From Phytohabitans maris (GTDB lineage: Bacteria > Actinomycetota > Actinomycetes > Mycobacteriales > Micromonosporaceae): a stretch of DNA of 64,000 nt. Positions 40,501 to 48,509 of the stretch are shown here, piece after piece. The stretch lies in NCBI RefSeq assembly GCF_031085175.1, contig NZ_JAVHUY010000012.1, forward strand, positions 124,001 to 188,000, written 5' to 3'. A program made the translations under genes and the position numbers. The first letter of the stretch is position 1; each line of letters begins with the position of its first letter. The notes beneath the pieces were generated by a model. That model saw only the letters and a list, made by a program, of their open reading frames with translations, searched no databases and had not been told where the DNA came from.

Positions 40501-41837
40501 AGCAGTTGCACCACGTCGGCGAGGCCCGGCCCGCAGACCAGGTGGCCGGTGCCGCGGTGCGCCGGCGTGACCGGGCCCGAGCCGACCACCGCGATGCCGA
40601 TGTCGGCGGCGGCGAGGCCGGGGCGGCCGTGCCCGGCGATCAGGACGATGCCGCGCCCCTCCTCCTCCAGCCGGCGCAGGGAGGCGCCGAGCCGCGAGCC
40701 GCCCGGGATCGAGCCGGTCACCTTCAACCGGCGGTCGAGGCGGCTGGAGACGCCGGCCACGTACACGTCGCCGACGCCGGCCGCCGCCGACACCAGCGCC
40801 TCGGCGTACGGGTCGAGCTCGGGCAGGAGCGTCACCTCGGCCACGGCACGGTCGCGGCGAAAGAGCGTCACCGTGCCCCGGTGGCCGGCCCGCTTGGGCG
40901 CGACCCGCCAGCCGTTTCGCCGCCGTTCCCGGGCGGGGTCGGCCGGGTCGAGCAGGCCGAGCGCGCGGGCGTGCAGGTCCGCGTCGTCCGCGCCCTCCGG
41001 GTCGGCGCCGGTGGAACGCACCTCGTCGATCATCCACCGGCCGGTGACCAGCACGCCCGCGTCGATCACCACGGTGTCCACCCGGTCGAGGCGGCGCAGC
41101 GCCTCCCGGTCCACCACGACGACGTCGTGCTCGGAGACGCACCGGCCGAGCCGCGCGGCGAACGACTCCTTCGCCAGCCGCGCCGGCTTCGCGGTCGTGG
41201 CGGCGAGGGCGGCCGCCGAAAACCGGGGCGAGGCGGCGAGCAGCCCACCGGCCGTACCGCCGAGGCCGACCGTTGCGGCCCGCGAGGCGTACCGCTCGAC
41301 CGGCCCCTCGGCGAGCGGCCGGGGCCGGTCCGCGCCATCCGTTCCCTCCTCGCCGTCCTCGCCCTCCTCGTCCGCCTCCCGCGCCTCCTCGGTGAAGAGC
41401 TCGCCCGCCCGCCGCCGCCACGCCGCCGCCCGGGCCCGCGCCTCGCTGAGCCGCTGCACCCGGTGTACGGCGTCGACCAGCAGCCCCACCGGCTGGCCGG
41501 CCAGCGCGCTCAGCGTCGCCTCGCCGGCCGCCACGACCGGCTCGGACCAGGCCGGGCCGAGGCGGGAGCGCACCGACGTACGCAGTTGCGGCACGTTGAC
41601 GGCGGCCGAGACGAGCGCAGGTACGGAGTCGGGCAGCCGGGCCGTCCGGGTCAGTACCCCGGCGGCCGCGACACCGGCGCCGGCCAGGTTGACCCCGAGC
41701 GCGAGAAGCTCGGTGGTGACCGCGGTCGACGGCTCGTCCGGCTGGGTACGGGCGACGGCGGCCCGGTCGACCTCGGCGAGGAAGCGGGACACCTTGTCGA
41801 ACGGGGCGGCCCGGCGGAGCAGAGCGGAAGGACGCAT
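37584..41837 (-). CDS. Large P-type ATPase with a vestigial second P-domain (CtpI/CtpH-like)
   Basis: A 1417-residue cation ATPase. The active half has TGES (681-684), PEGLP (794-798), DKTGT with phospho-acceptor Asp837, KGAPE near 944 and TGDGAND (1115-1121), followed by about six membrane helices. Upstream, residues ~225-450 mimic a P-domain: DREALRRLDRVDTVVIDAG (cf. GEALERLGRVDTVVFDKTG) and GHGRPGLAAADIGIAVVGSG (cf. GDGVNDAPALAAADVGIAMGSG), with the catalytic residues lost. Mycobacterial CtpI and CtpH share such an extension. The PEGLP motif suggests a P2-type, possibly Ca2+ or Mg2+. The C-terminus has two 11-residue GPDDEDPADAA repeats. Confidence 0.88.
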   Translation of the reverse strand: MRPSALLRRAAPFDKVSRFLAEVDRAAVARTQPDEPSTAVTTELLALGVNLAGAGVAAAGVLTRTARLPDSVPALVSAAVNVPQLRTSVRSRLGPAWSEPVVAAGEATLSALAGQPVGLLVDAVHRVQRLSEARARAAAWRRRAGELFTEEAREADEEGEDGEEGTDGADRPRPLAEGPVERYASRAATVGLGGTAGGLLAASPRFSAAALAATTAKPARLAKESFAARLGRCVSEHDVVVVDREALRRLDRVDTVVIDAGVLVTGRWMIDEVRSTGADPEGADDADLHARALGLLDPADPARERRRNGWRVAPKRAGHRGTVTLFRRDRAVAEVTLLPELDPYAEALVSAAAGVGDVYVAGVSSRLDRRLKVTGSIPGGSRLGASLRRLEEEGRGIVLIAGHGRPGLAAADIGIAVVGSGPVTPAHRGTGHLVCGPGLADVVQLLAAVPAARLAAAAGARIAGYEAVAATVLGLAGTGAKGSRNALLASNVAALAGIAVGVWHADPVIRMRPPRPVDRNPWHAIPVREVLARLRSSPRGLDEREAAVRQPDRAGTEPETTGLGHAVAEELANPLTPALAAGAGLAAAVGSTLDAALIGSVVAVNSLVGGVQRLGADRAVRRLAEHASVPVRLLRDGEQVTVPAEEVVPGDVVELRAGDAVPADCRVVEAVGLEMDEANLTGESLPVAKTAQPSAARMPADRVSMVYEGTAVAAGHGLATVVAAGPDTEARRAEHLAQAPRPGAVHDRLDRLTRQTLPLSAAGGALLLAANLLRGQSMSQALSPAISLTVAAVPEGLPSVATVAQLAAARRLSRRGVLVRNPGTLESLGRVQALCFDKTGTLTEGRLRLRLVTDGADEAAPDALPERLRAVLAAALRATPAHRTGRRLPHPTDRAVAGGGQDAGVTVQDGLSGWERQDELPFEPRRGFHAAVGTSREGRTLSVKGAPETVVAQCTARLLGGDTRPLDDRARRELTGAAGRLAERGYRVLAVAESPVPETYALDEEHLDGLRFLGFVALADRVRPAAAEAVAKLRGAGVRVVMVTGDHPRTAEAVATELGVLDGGQVLSGAELDRMDDEELTRILPGVTVFARTAPAQKVRIVRLLRRAGQVVAVTGDGANDAPAIRAAHVGVALGSRATPAARDAADVVVTDDRIETVVDAVVEGRVLWSSVRDALAVLLGGNLGEIGFTVGAGILGGPGLNTRQLLLVNMLTDVVPALALAARPPAGATPEALLAEGPDASLGPALNRDIRLRAVVTAAATAVAWTLARLTGTATRASTVALVAMVGAQLGQTMVAGRLDRVVAVACLASVAVLAVAVQTPGLSQLMGSRPLGPVGWSIALATAAAAAGVAWWLAARPNTPAGDAPADDPDPAGPDDEDPADAAGPDDEDPADAAGPDAAGAEQDVAVEERVSSAA

Positions 41838-41884
41838 ACGGCTCGGTATCCGCGCCCAGCGTAATCAAACATCGTCAGGATGCC

Positions 41885-41913
41885 TTGACGTCAAGGTGGC
41901 TTGACGGCATAGT
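41885..41913 (+). promoter_or_regulatory. Promoter of the HTH gene
   Basis: TTGACG (41885-41890) and CATAGT (41908-41913) are 17 bp apart, and the ATG at 41921 lies 7 nt after the -10, giving a leaderless mRNA. CTTGACGTCAAG (41884-41895) is a perfect 12-bp palindrome overlapping the -35, a likely operator, perhaps for autoregulation. Confidence 0.65.
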
Positions 41914-41920
41914 GGTCGGC

Positions 41921-42367
41921 ATGTCGACGCCGGACGAGCTGGAGCGCCAGCACACCCTGCAGACCGCCGTGGCCCGCTACGACACTCTGCGCACCCGGGA
42001 CACACTGGCCCCACCCGCGCTGGCCGGCGACGAGCCGCCCGCGGCGGTGCCACTGTCCAAAGAGGAGGCCCTGGAGATGCTCGCGCTCGGCGAGCTGATC
42101 GCGCGCAAGGCGGGCTACGGCCGGCAGCTCGGCGTGCGTTCGGCCCGGTCGGCCGGCGCCTCCTGGTCGCAGATCGGCGCCGCCCTCGGCACCACCAAGC
42201 AGTCGGCCTGGGAGGCGCACAACCGGTGGCTCGGCGAGCAGGATGCGGAAGTCGCGAGGCCATGGGCCTCGACCACGGAGGATGAGCGCCGAGCGACCGA
42301 GCACGGTGGGCACAGCGCCGGAGCGGATGACGGACCCACCCTCGATGCCGATAGGGTAGGCGCGTGA
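41921..42367 (+). CDS. HTH DNA-binding protein
   Basis: A 148-residue protein. The central helix-turn-helix is ARSAGASWSQIGAALGTTKQ (residues ~80-100) followed by SAWEAHNRWL, a pattern of small actinobacterial HTH regulators. The C-terminal ~40 residues are hydrophilic and likely disordered. The ATG at 41921 is leaderless (CATAGT 7 nt upstream) with a palindromic operator-like site over the -35. Its last codons overlap the next gene's GTG (GTGA), which encodes a stand-alone Lrp/AsnC ligand-binding domain, so the two may work together as a split regulator. Confidence 0.75.
   Translation: MSTPDELERQHTLQTAVARYDTLRTRDTLAPPALAGDEPPAAVPLSKEEALEMLALGELIARKAGYGRQLGVRSARSAGASWSQIGAALGTTKQSAWEAHNRWLGEQDAEVARPWASTTEDERRATEHGGHSAGADDGPTLDADRVGA
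42352..42357 (+). promoter_or_regulatory. Possible internal -10 for the RAM-domain gene
   Basis: TAGGGT ends 6 nt before the GTG at 42364, so the RAM gene can also be read from its own leaderless mRNA. Confidence 0.45.
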
Positions 42368-42651
42368 TCACCGCGATCGTCCTGATCGACTGCGCCACCG
42401 ACTCGATCCCCGAGGTGGCCGAGACCCTGGCCGCCCTGCCCAGCGTCAGCGAGGTCTACTCCGTCGCCGGCCACGTCGACCTCATCGCGATCGTGCGCGT
42501 CCGGGAGTACGAGCAGATCGCCGAGGTCATCGCCGGCTCCATCAACAAGACGCCCGGCGTGATCGACACCGAGACCCACATCGCGTTCCGCGCCTACTCG
42601 CAGCACGACCTCGAGGGCGCGTTCGCGATCGGCCTCGACGATGCCGACTGA
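42364..42651 (+). CDS. Stand-alone Lrp/AsnC-type RAM ligand-binding domain
   Basis: A 95-residue protein consisting of one RAM (AsnC_trans_reg) domain: AIVLIDCATDSIPEVAETLAALPSV, then VAGHVDLIAIVRVREYEQI and VIDTETHIAFRAYS. RAM domains form dimers and higher rings that bind amino acids. No DNA-binding part is present in this gene, but the upstream HTH gene overlaps it by 4 bp. The downstream hydrolase gene overlaps by 11 bp. A leaderless internal start is possible. Confidence 0.88.
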   Translation: MITAIVLIDCATDSIPEVAETLAALPSVSEVYSVAGHVDLIAIVRVREYEQIAEVIAGSINKTPGVIDTETHIAFRAYSQHDLEGAFAIGLDDAD

Positions 42652-43486
42652 GGAGTACCTCCAGGAGCACCTCGACCGCGGCACCGACCGCATCGGCCTG
42701 CAGGTCTATCCGGAGCCCGAGGGCGTCCAGGACGCCCCGGTCGTCGTGGTCTGGCCGGCGATGGGCGTCCGCGCCCGCTACTACCGCCCCCTGGCCGCGT
42801 CGCTGCGCCGGGCCGGCCTGGCCACCGTCGTGGTCGACCTGCGCGGCACGGGGGCCAGCACCCCGCCACCCAGCCGTTCCTCCGGGTACGGGTATGCCGA
42901 GCTGGCGGCCGACGTCGGCGCGGTGCAGGAGGCGCTGAAGCCGAGGCTGGACGGCCGGCGCCGGCTGGTGCTCGGCCACTCGCTGGGCGGTCAGGCGGCG
43001 CTGCTGCACCTGGCCGCGCGGCCCGGCGAGTCCAGCGTGGACGGTGTGGTGCTGGTGGCGGTGGGGCTCCCCTACTGGCGCTCGTACCCCCGCCGGCGCT
43101 ACCGGCTGCTGGCCATGACCCAGGCGATCGGCGCCACGAGCGCCCTGCTGCGCGTCTGGCCCGGCTGGGGTTTCGGCGGCCGGCAGGCGAGGGGCGTGAT
43201 GCGCGACTGGGCGTACACGGCGCGGACCGGCCGCTTCCCCCGCCTGGACGGCGTGGACGTGGAGTCGGCGCTGCGCGAGGTGGGGACGCCGGTGCTGGCC
43301 ATCAGCGTCGACCACGACCAGTTCACGCCGCACGAGACACTCGACCACCTCTGCGCCAAGCTGGCGTCCGCGCCCCTGACCCGCGAGCGCCACACGATCC
43401 CCGGCGCCGACCACTTCACCTGGGCCCGCGCCGCCGACCCTCTCGCCGCCCGCATCGCCGACTGGTCCCGCTCCCTCCCCACCTGA
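42641..43486 (+). CDS. Alpha/beta hydrolase
   Basis: A 281-residue hydrolase with nucleophile elbow LVLGHSLGGQAALLHLA near residue 110, an acid in ISVDHDQFTP near 225 and the His of IPGADHFTWARA near 260, so the catalytic triad is complete. A cap region lies between. VVVVWPAMGVRARYYRPLA near residue 33 is the oxyanion strand. The substrate is unknown. It overlaps the RAM-domain gene by 11 bp, so is in the same operon. Family-2 palindrome copy 1 lies 26 bp after its stop. Confidence 0.84.
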   Translation: MPTEEYLQEHLDRGTDRIGLQVYPEPEGVQDAPVVVVWPAMGVRARYYRPLAASLRRAGLATVVVDLRGTGASTPPPSRSSGYGYAELAADVGAVQEALKPRLDGRRRLVLGHSLGGQAALLHLAARPGESSVDGVVLVAVGLPYWRSYPRRRYRLLAMTQAIGATSALLRVWPGWGFGGRQARGVMRDWAYTARTGRFPRLDGVDVESALREVGTPVLAISVDHDQFTPHETLDHLCAKLASAPLTRERHTIPGADHFTWARAADPLAARIADWSRSLPT

Positions 43487-43511
43487 ACCCCGCACAGCGA
43501 CTGCCGCCGGC

Positions 43512-43561
43512 AGATCGTGGTACACGGGTGCCCCTCCAGGGGCAGCGAAGTACCACGATCT
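43512..43561. repeat. Family-2 palindrome, copy 1 (50 nt)
   Basis: Outer 11-bp arms AGATCGTGGTA / TACCACGATCT (43512-43522, 43551-43561) and an inner 7-bp stem TGCCCCT / AGGGGCA (43529-43535, 43538-43544) are separated by a 6-nt internal loop on each side. It lies between the convergent alpha/beta hydrolase and folD-like genes. Confidence 0.85.
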
Positions 43562-43649
43562 CCGCCTTGGGCTCACCTCAGCGCCCCGATCACGGCGAGG
43601 CGGGTCGGGTCTTGGACCACGACGGGCGTCGCGGCAGCTCAGATCTGGG

Positions 43650-44525
43650 TCATGCTGGTGCGGCGACCGAGGCGCGCTGCGCGGCGCGGACGGCGTTGCG
43701 GAAGAGCATCGCGACGGTCGTGGGGCCGACGCCGCCGACCCGGGGCGTGATCGCGCCGGCGACCTCGGCGCAGGCCTCGTCGACGTCCGGCAGGAGGCGG
43801 CGGCCGGCGTAGCGGACGCCGGCCCCGATGACGACGGCGCCAGGCCGGACGTGCTCGGGCTGGATGATCCCCGGTACCCCGGCGGCGGCGACCAGGATCT
43901 CGGCGCGCCGGGTGTAGCGGGGCCAGTCCGGTACGCCGGTGTGCACCACGGTCACGGCGGCGTTGGCGGTGGGGCGCTTCTGCGCGAGCAGCAGGGCCAG
44001 CGGGCGGCCGAGCGTGGCACCGCGGCCCAGGATGACCACCTCGCGGCCGGCGACGGGGATCTGGTGGTACGCCAGCAGCGCCTCGATGCCCGCCGGCGTG
44101 CAGGGCAGCGGGCCGGGCAGGCCGACCGCGAGGCGCCCCATGTTGAGCGGGTGCATGCCGTCGACGTCCTTGTCCGGGTCGATCCGCTGCAGCGCCGCGT
44201 CGTAGTCCAGGTGCGCCGGTACTGGGTACTGGACCAGCAGCCCGTGCACGGCGGGGTCGGTGTTGAACCGGTCGATCGCCCGCTCCAGGTCGGCCTGGCT
44301 GGCGTTGGCGGGCAGGTGCTCGTGCGGGGAGGTGAAGCCGAGGTCGGCGGCCTGGCGCTGCTTGATCCGGATGTAGCCGGCGCTGGCGTCGTCGTCGCCG
44401 ACCAGGATCGTGGCCAGGCTGGGCGTGACGCCGCGCTCGCGGAGCGCGGACACGGCGGCGGCGGTCTCGGCCAGGACGGCCTCGGCGACGGGTGCGCCGG
44501 GGAGCAGGCGGGCGGTGGCGGGCAT
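43650..44525 (-). CDS. folD: FolD-family methylenetetrahydrofolate dehydrogenase/cyclohydrolase
   Basis: A 291-residue protein that should interconvert 5,10-methylene- and 10-formyl-tetrahydrofolate. VGDDDASAGYIRIKQRQA (catalytic Lys) near residue 42 and LLVQYPVPAHL near 85 are kept. Other motifs have drifted: DVDGMHPLNMG where most have DVDGF, GRGATLGRPLALLL where most have GRSxxVGxP, and PRVGGVGPTTVAML where most have PVPGGVGPMT. It may be a second, specialised FolD. ATG at 44525 is preceded by GAGGAGG. Upstream lie the 17-bp tandem array and the qcr operon terminator. Confidence 0.85.
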   Translation of the reverse strand: MPATARLLPGAPVAEAVLAETAAAVSALRERGVTPSLATILVGDDDASAGYIRIKQRQAADLGFTSPHEHLPANASQADLERAIDRFNTDPAVHGLLVQYPVPAHLDYDAALQRIDPDKDVDGMHPLNMGRLAVGLPGPLPCTPAGIEALLAYHQIPVAGREVVILGRGATLGRPLALLLAQKRPTANAAVTVVHTGVPDWPRYTRRAEILVAAAGVPGIIQPEHVRPGAVVIGAGVRYAGRRLLPDVDEACAEVAGAITPRVGGVGPTTVAMLFRNAVRAAQRASVAAPA

Positions 44526-44638
44526 GCGACCTCCTCGGCACGGGCGCCCAGGCGGTCGACGCCCGCGACGAAGCTCCCCGATGGTTGAAGCCATCCTCCG
44601 GCCGCCAGTCGCTGTCCCACCATCATGCCGCACCGCAG

Positions 44639-44814
44639 AGAAAGCCAGCCCCGCGGAGAAGCCACACCTGCGGAGTAGCCAGGCCAGCGCATAAGCCAGA
44701 CCCGAGGAGAAGCACAGGCCCGGCCGAGAAGCCGCACCCGCGAAGTAGCCAGACCCGCCGAGAAGCCGCAACCCCGCGGAGAAGCCACACCCCGCGGGGA
44801 AGCCAGACCCGCGG
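44639..44814. repeat. Ten-unit tandem repeat of 17-19 bp
   Basis: Ten adjacent units follow the consensus AGAAGCCAGACCCGCGG. Their lengths are 18, 17, 17, 17, 19, 17, 17, 19, 18 and 17 nt and sum exactly to 176. Because the unit is not a multiple of three it is not a coding repeat. It lies downstream of the qcr operon terminator and upstream of folD. Confidence 0.85.
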
Positions 44815-44846
44815 AAGGTGGGACCGCGACGCCGGACCAGCGAAAA

Positions 44847-44878
44847 GAGAGGAGGCCGCGGGTCCGCGGCCTCCTCTC
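44847..44878 (-). terminator. Intrinsic terminator of the ctaE-qcrCAB operon
   Basis: GAGAGGAGGCCGCGG (44847-44861) is the exact complement of 44864-44878, a 15-bp stem with a 2-nt loop. On the minus strand it is 18 bp past the qcrB stop and is followed by TTTTC. Confidence 0.85.
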
Positions 44879-44896
44879 CGGTCACACGTCGGACCC

Positions 44897-46522
44897 TTAC
44901 TTGGTGATCTCCTCGCGCTCCGCGGACGGCGCCGCCGAGACCGGCGGGTGGCCCGGGGAGACCGGCGCCTCGGACGGCTTTTCGATCGGGAAGAAGAAGC
45001 CGCGGATCGCCGGGCCGAGCGCGCCCAGCCGGTTCATCTTCTTCGGGACCACCCAGCCGGCGTAGTCCAGGCTGCCGTGCCCGTGCTCGTCGACCGGCGC
45101 GAGCGGCTGGTGCACCTCCATGAAGCGCCCGTCCGGCAGCCGCCGGATGATGCCCGTCTCGACGCCGTGCGCCAGCACCTCGCGGTCGTGCTGCTGCAGG
45201 CCCAGGCAGATCCGGTACGTGACGTAGTAGGCGAGCGGCGGCGCGATCAGCAGGCCTATCCGGCCGGCCCAGGTCATCGCGTTCAGGCTGATGTGGAACT
45301 GGTCGGCGATCACGTCGTTGCCGCCGGAGAGCGTCAGGACCAGCCAGAACGCGATCGCCATCGCGCCGAGCGCGGTGCGCGCCGGCACGTCGCGCGGGCG
45401 CTGGAGCAGGTTGTGCGCGCGGTGGTCCTTGGTCAGCCTCGCCTCGATGAATGGATAGGCCATCGGCAGCATCGTCAAGATGCCGGGCAGCACCACCGTG
45501 GGCCAGAAGATCGGCGGGATCGTATAGCCGTCACCCCAGCCCCAGAGGTCGAAGCGGATCTCCCAGGCCGGGAAGAGCCGCGTCGAGCCGTCCAGGAACA
45601 TCACGTACCAGTCGGGCTGGCTGGCCGCCGAGACCGTGTACGCCTCGTACGGGCCGAAGAGCCAGATCGGGTTGATCTGGAAGAGACCGCCCATCAGCGC
45701 GATGACGCCGAAGACGATCATGAAGAAGCCGCCCTGCTTGATCGTGTACCGCGGCACGAAGCGCTCGCCGACCACGTTGTGCTCGGTGCGCCCCGGACCC
45801 GGCCACTGGGTGTGCTTCTGCTTGAAGACCAGGCCGAGGTGGACGCTGATCAGCGCGAGCAGCGCGCCCGGGATGAGCAGCACGTGGGCGATGTAGAACC
45901 GGCCCATGATGACGTGGCCGGGGAACTCGCCGTCGAAGATCGACGTGGTCACCCAGGAGCCGATCACCGGGATCGACAGCATGATCGCCGAGGCGATCCG
46001 CAGGCCGGTGCCGGAGAGCGCGTCGTCCGGGAGCGAGTAGCCGGTGAAGCCGGCGAGGAAGCCGATCCAGAAGAGCAGCGAGCCGATGATCCAGTTCGTC
46101 TCACGCGGCTTGCGGAACGCGCCGGTGAAGAAGATCCGGAACATGTGCACCACGATCGCCGACATGAACGTCAGCGCCGCCCAGTGGTGCATCTGCCGCA
46201 TGATCAGGCCGCCGCGCACGTCGAACGAGAGGTCGAGGCTCGACGCGTACGCCGCCGACATGTGCGTCCCGCGCAGCGGCGCGTAGCTGCCGTCGTACGT
46301 GACGGTGGTCAGCGACGGCTCGTAGAAGAACGTCAGGAACGTACCGGTCAGCAGCAGGACGATGAACGAGAAGAGCGCGATCTCGCCGAGCAGGAACGAC
46401 CAGTGGTCCGGGAAGACCTTGTTGAGGATGTTGCGCAGCGGTGTGGCCGCCTGGAACCGGTCGTCGAGCCCACCGGCCACCTTGGCGGGGACCGCGCTGA
46501 CGTCTACCTTCCGGCGCTTCAT
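44897..46522 (-). CDS. qcrB: Cytochrome bc1 complex cytochrome b subunit
   Basis: A 541-residue membrane protein, the quinol-oxidising cytochrome b of complex III. Helices with heme-ligand His lie in [14 protein letters not shown] near residue 110 and [18 protein letters not shown] near 220; the PEWY-region equivalent reads [12 protein letters not shown] near 305, as in actinobacteria. The C-terminal tail (~60 residues) is cytoplasmic and acidic. ATG at 46522 overlaps the qcrA stop (ATGA). It is the last gene of the operon, followed by a 15-bp terminator stem. Confidence 0.95.
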   Translation of the reverse strand: MKRRKVDVSAVPAKVAGGLDDRFQAATPLRNILNKVFPDHWSFLLGEIALFSFIVLLLTGTFLTFFYEPSLTTVTYDGSYAPLRGTHMSAAYASSLDLSFDVRGGLIMRQMHHWAALTFMSAIVVHMFRIFFTGAFRKPRETNWIIGSLLFWIGFLAGFTGYSLPDDALSGTGLRIASAIMLSIPVIGSWVTTSIFDGEFPGHVIMGRFYIAHVLLIPGALLALISVHLGLVFKQKHTQWPGPGRTEHNVVGERFVPRYTIKQGGFFMIVFGVIALMGGLFQINPIWLFGPYEAYTVSAASQPDWYVMFLDGSTRLFPAWEIRFDLWGWGDGYTIPPIFWPTVVLPGILTMLPMAYPFIEARLTKDHRAHNLLQRPRDVPARTALGAMAIAFWLVLTLSGGNDVIADQFHISLNAMTWAGRIGLLIAPPLAYYVTYRICLGLQQHDREVLAHGVETGIIRRLPDGRFMEVHQPLAPVDEHGHGSLDYAGWVVPKKMNRLGALGPAIRGFFFPIEKPSEAPVSPGHPPVSAAPSAEREEITK

Positions 46523-47607
46523 GGCCGCTCCCAGAATGCTGGCCCAACCGCCACCTTGTAGTCGGACGTCGCCACGAAGAACCCTTCCTCGTCCACCGTG
46601 ATCGGCAGCTGGGGGAGGCTCCGCGTGGCCGGCCCGAAGATCGGCCGGGCGTTGTCGGTGATCAGGAACTGCGACTGGTGGCAGGGGCAGAGCAGGCGGT
46701 TGGTCTGCTGCTCGTAGAGGCTGGCCGGGCAGCCCGCGTGGGTGCAGATCTTCGAGTACGCCACGAAGTTCTCCCACTGCGCGCCCGCGTTGACCGGCTT
46801 GGCGCTGTCGCGGGTCCGCTCCGCGTCACCGGCCCGCAGGTGGATCAGGAGCGTGGGCGAGTCGGCGTGCTCGTTGGTCGCGCCACCCGGGATGCCGGGG
46901 AAGACCGTCATCTGGCCGCCGACGCTGACGTCCTCGGGGCGGATCGGGGTGCCGTCCTCGCGGGTCAGCCGCACCGGGCGGCCGCCGTTGGCGGCCGGGT
47001 CCCAGCCGGTGCGGAACAGGATCCGGTCCTTGGTCGGGCTCTTGATCAGGCCACCGATCAGCGGGGCGGCGGCGACCAGGCCGACCGGGGCGAGGCCCAG
47101 CAGCGCGGCGAGGCCGAGCGTCTTGCGGCGCTTGATGCCCAGCTCGTCGACGATGTACGCCATCGTCTCGCCGGTCAGCTTGCGCTGTGCCCGGTCGGAC
47201 GGGCCGTCGTGCCGGTCCTGGATCGCGATCTCCCGCGGCATCAGCTTTTTGCCCCAGCTCAGGATGCCGAAGCCGATGCCGAGCAGGGCGATGCCGAGGG
47301 TGAGCCCGAGCAGCGGGGTGTAGAGCTTGCTGTTGTTGGCGCCCAGCTCGTACTCCCACGGCCACCAGATGTAGATGATCATGAACGCGGTGGCGGCCAG
47401 GCCGGTGACCAGGAAGAACAACGACACCGTACGGACCGTCCGGCGCTCGGCCTTGGTGCCCTTGACCGGGAACGGGTCCTCGTAGTGGACGATCTCGACA
47501 CCGTCACGCCGCGCGCCCTCACGGACGATCTCGAACCGGGACAGCCGCGGGTCGTGGACGTCGACCTCGTCCGGCTCGACGTCGTGGGCGTGTGTATCCG
47601 TGGTCAT
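46519..47607 (-). CDS. qcrA: Rieske iron-sulfur subunit of the cytochrome bc1 complex
   Basis: A 362-residue actinobacterial-type Rieske subunit with three membrane helices (residues ~70-90, ~98-118 and ~165-185) and a C-terminal [2Fe-2S] domain. The cluster ligands are in [15 protein letters not shown] and CPCHQSQF. It passes electrons from quinol to the diheme cytochrome c QcrC. Its start overlaps the qcrC stop (ATGA at 47604-47607) and its stop overlaps the qcrB start, so qcrC, qcrA and qcrB are translationally coupled. Confidence 0.95.
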   Translation of the reverse strand: MTTDTHAHDVEPDEVDVHDPRLSRFEIVREGARRDGVEIVHYEDPFPVKGTKAERRTVRTVSLFFLVTGLAATAFMIIYIWWPWEYELGANNSKLYTPLLGLTLGIALLGIGFGILSWGKKLMPREIAIQDRHDGPSDRAQRKLTGETMAYIVDELGIKRRKTLGLAALLGLAPVGLVAAAPLIGGLIKSPTKDRILFRTGWDPAANGGRPVRLTREDGTPIRPEDVSVGGQMTVFPGIPGGATNEHADSPTLLIHLRAGDAERTRDSAKPVNAGAQWENFVAYSKICTHAGCPASLYEQQTNRLLCPCHQSQFLITDNARPIFGPATRSLPQLPITVDEEGFFVATSDYKVAVGPAFWERP

Positions 47608-48446
47608 GACTTCCCCGCAATCCAGAGCGCCGCGAACACCAGCGCGACGATGCCGACCAGGAAGATCGCGAGCCCCTCGGTGACCGGGCCGAACCGGCCC
47701 AGGCCCCAACCGCCCGGGTCCTTGTCCTGCTTCAGGGCCTCCTGGACGTAGGAGATGATCTCCTTCTTCTGCTCCGGCGTGAGCTGGTTGTCGCCGAAGA
47801 CCGGCATGTTTTGCGGGCCGGTCAGCATGGCCGCGTAGAGCTGCCGGTCGGTCGCCTCCTTCAGGTCCGGCGCGTACTTGCCGGACGAGAGGGCGCCGCC
47901 GCCACCGCCGAACGCGTGGCACGACGAGCAGTTGATCCGGAAGAGGTTGCCACCGCGGGCGATCGCCTCGTCGTCACCCTCCGGGGCGCGCAGGTCACCG
48001 TCCGGGATCTGCGGGCCGCCGCCGAGCTCCTGGATGTACTGGGCGAGCTGGCGGGTCTGGTCGTCGTTGAACATCGCCGGCTTGCGCGGCGCCTGCGCCT
48101 CCTGCCGCGCCATCGGCATCCGGCCGGTGCTGACCTGGAACTCCACCGCCGCCGCGCCCACGCCGATCAGGCTGGGACCGCGGCCCTCCACGCCCTGGGC
48201 GTTGCGCCCGTGACAGCTGATGCAGCTCTCGTCGAACAGCGCCTTGCCCTCCTGCGCCGCCGTCGACAGCTGCGGCGTGTCGTCGGCCGACAGGCCGGGG
48301 GCGAAGACGGTGTACACACCGCCGGCGAGCGTCAGCGCGATCGTGAGGCGCACCACCGTGCCCAGGCGCCGCCGCACCCGGCTGCGCGGTTGTGACCGCC
48401 TGCGGCGCAGCCGCGCCAGCAGGCCGCCGGGGGTGTCAGAAGTCAT
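47604..48446 (-). CDS. qcrC: Diheme cytochrome c subunit of the bc1 complex
   Basis: A 280-residue membrane-anchored cytochrome with two heme sites, CISCHGRNAQG near residue 76 and CSSCHAFGGGG near 173, an N-terminal membrane helix (~28-50) and a C-terminal helix (~255-277). In actinobacteria this diheme protein replaces soluble cytochrome c and links complex III directly to the aa3 oxidase. Distal Met ligands are expected in MPMARQEAQ and the later NMPVFGDNQ segments. The ATG is at 48446. It follows ctaE by 63 bp and overlaps qcrA. Confidence 0.95.
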   Translation of the reverse strand: MTSDTPGGLLARLRRRRSQPRSRVRRRLGTVVRLTIALTLAGGVYTVFAPGLSADDTPQLSTAAQEGKALFDESCISCHGRNAQGVEGRGPSLIGVGAAAVEFQVSTGRMPMARQEAQAPRKPAMFNDDQTRQLAQYIQELGGGPQIPDGDLRAPEGDDEAIARGGNLFRINCSSCHAFGGGGGALSSGKYAPDLKEATDRQLYAAMLTGPQNMPVFGDNQLTPEQKKEIISYVQEALKQDKDPGGWGLGRFGPVTEGLAIFLVGIVALVFAALWIAGKS

Positions 48447-48509
48447 GCCAGATGTCCTTCATACCTATGGGACGAAGCGAGCGGGCGGAACGTGACAACC
48501 TACTCACGC

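Larger units (their letters stand above)
44526..44896. other. 371-bp gap with the 17-bp array and the qcr terminator
   Basis: No gene is supported. It holds the ten-unit tandem repeat (44639-44814) and the qcrB terminator (44847-44878). About 110 bp remain between the array and the folD start, where the folD promoter must lie. Confidence 0.7.

Noticed and set aside
37287-41864. A 1525-codon open frame on the plus strand
   Set aside because: It is the antisense of the P-type ATPase gene, rich in Arg, Gly and His with no domain; long antisense frames are expected at this GC content.
44639-44814. CRISPR-like array
   Set aside because: The 17-bp units are directly adjacent with no spacers, and no cas genes are near.
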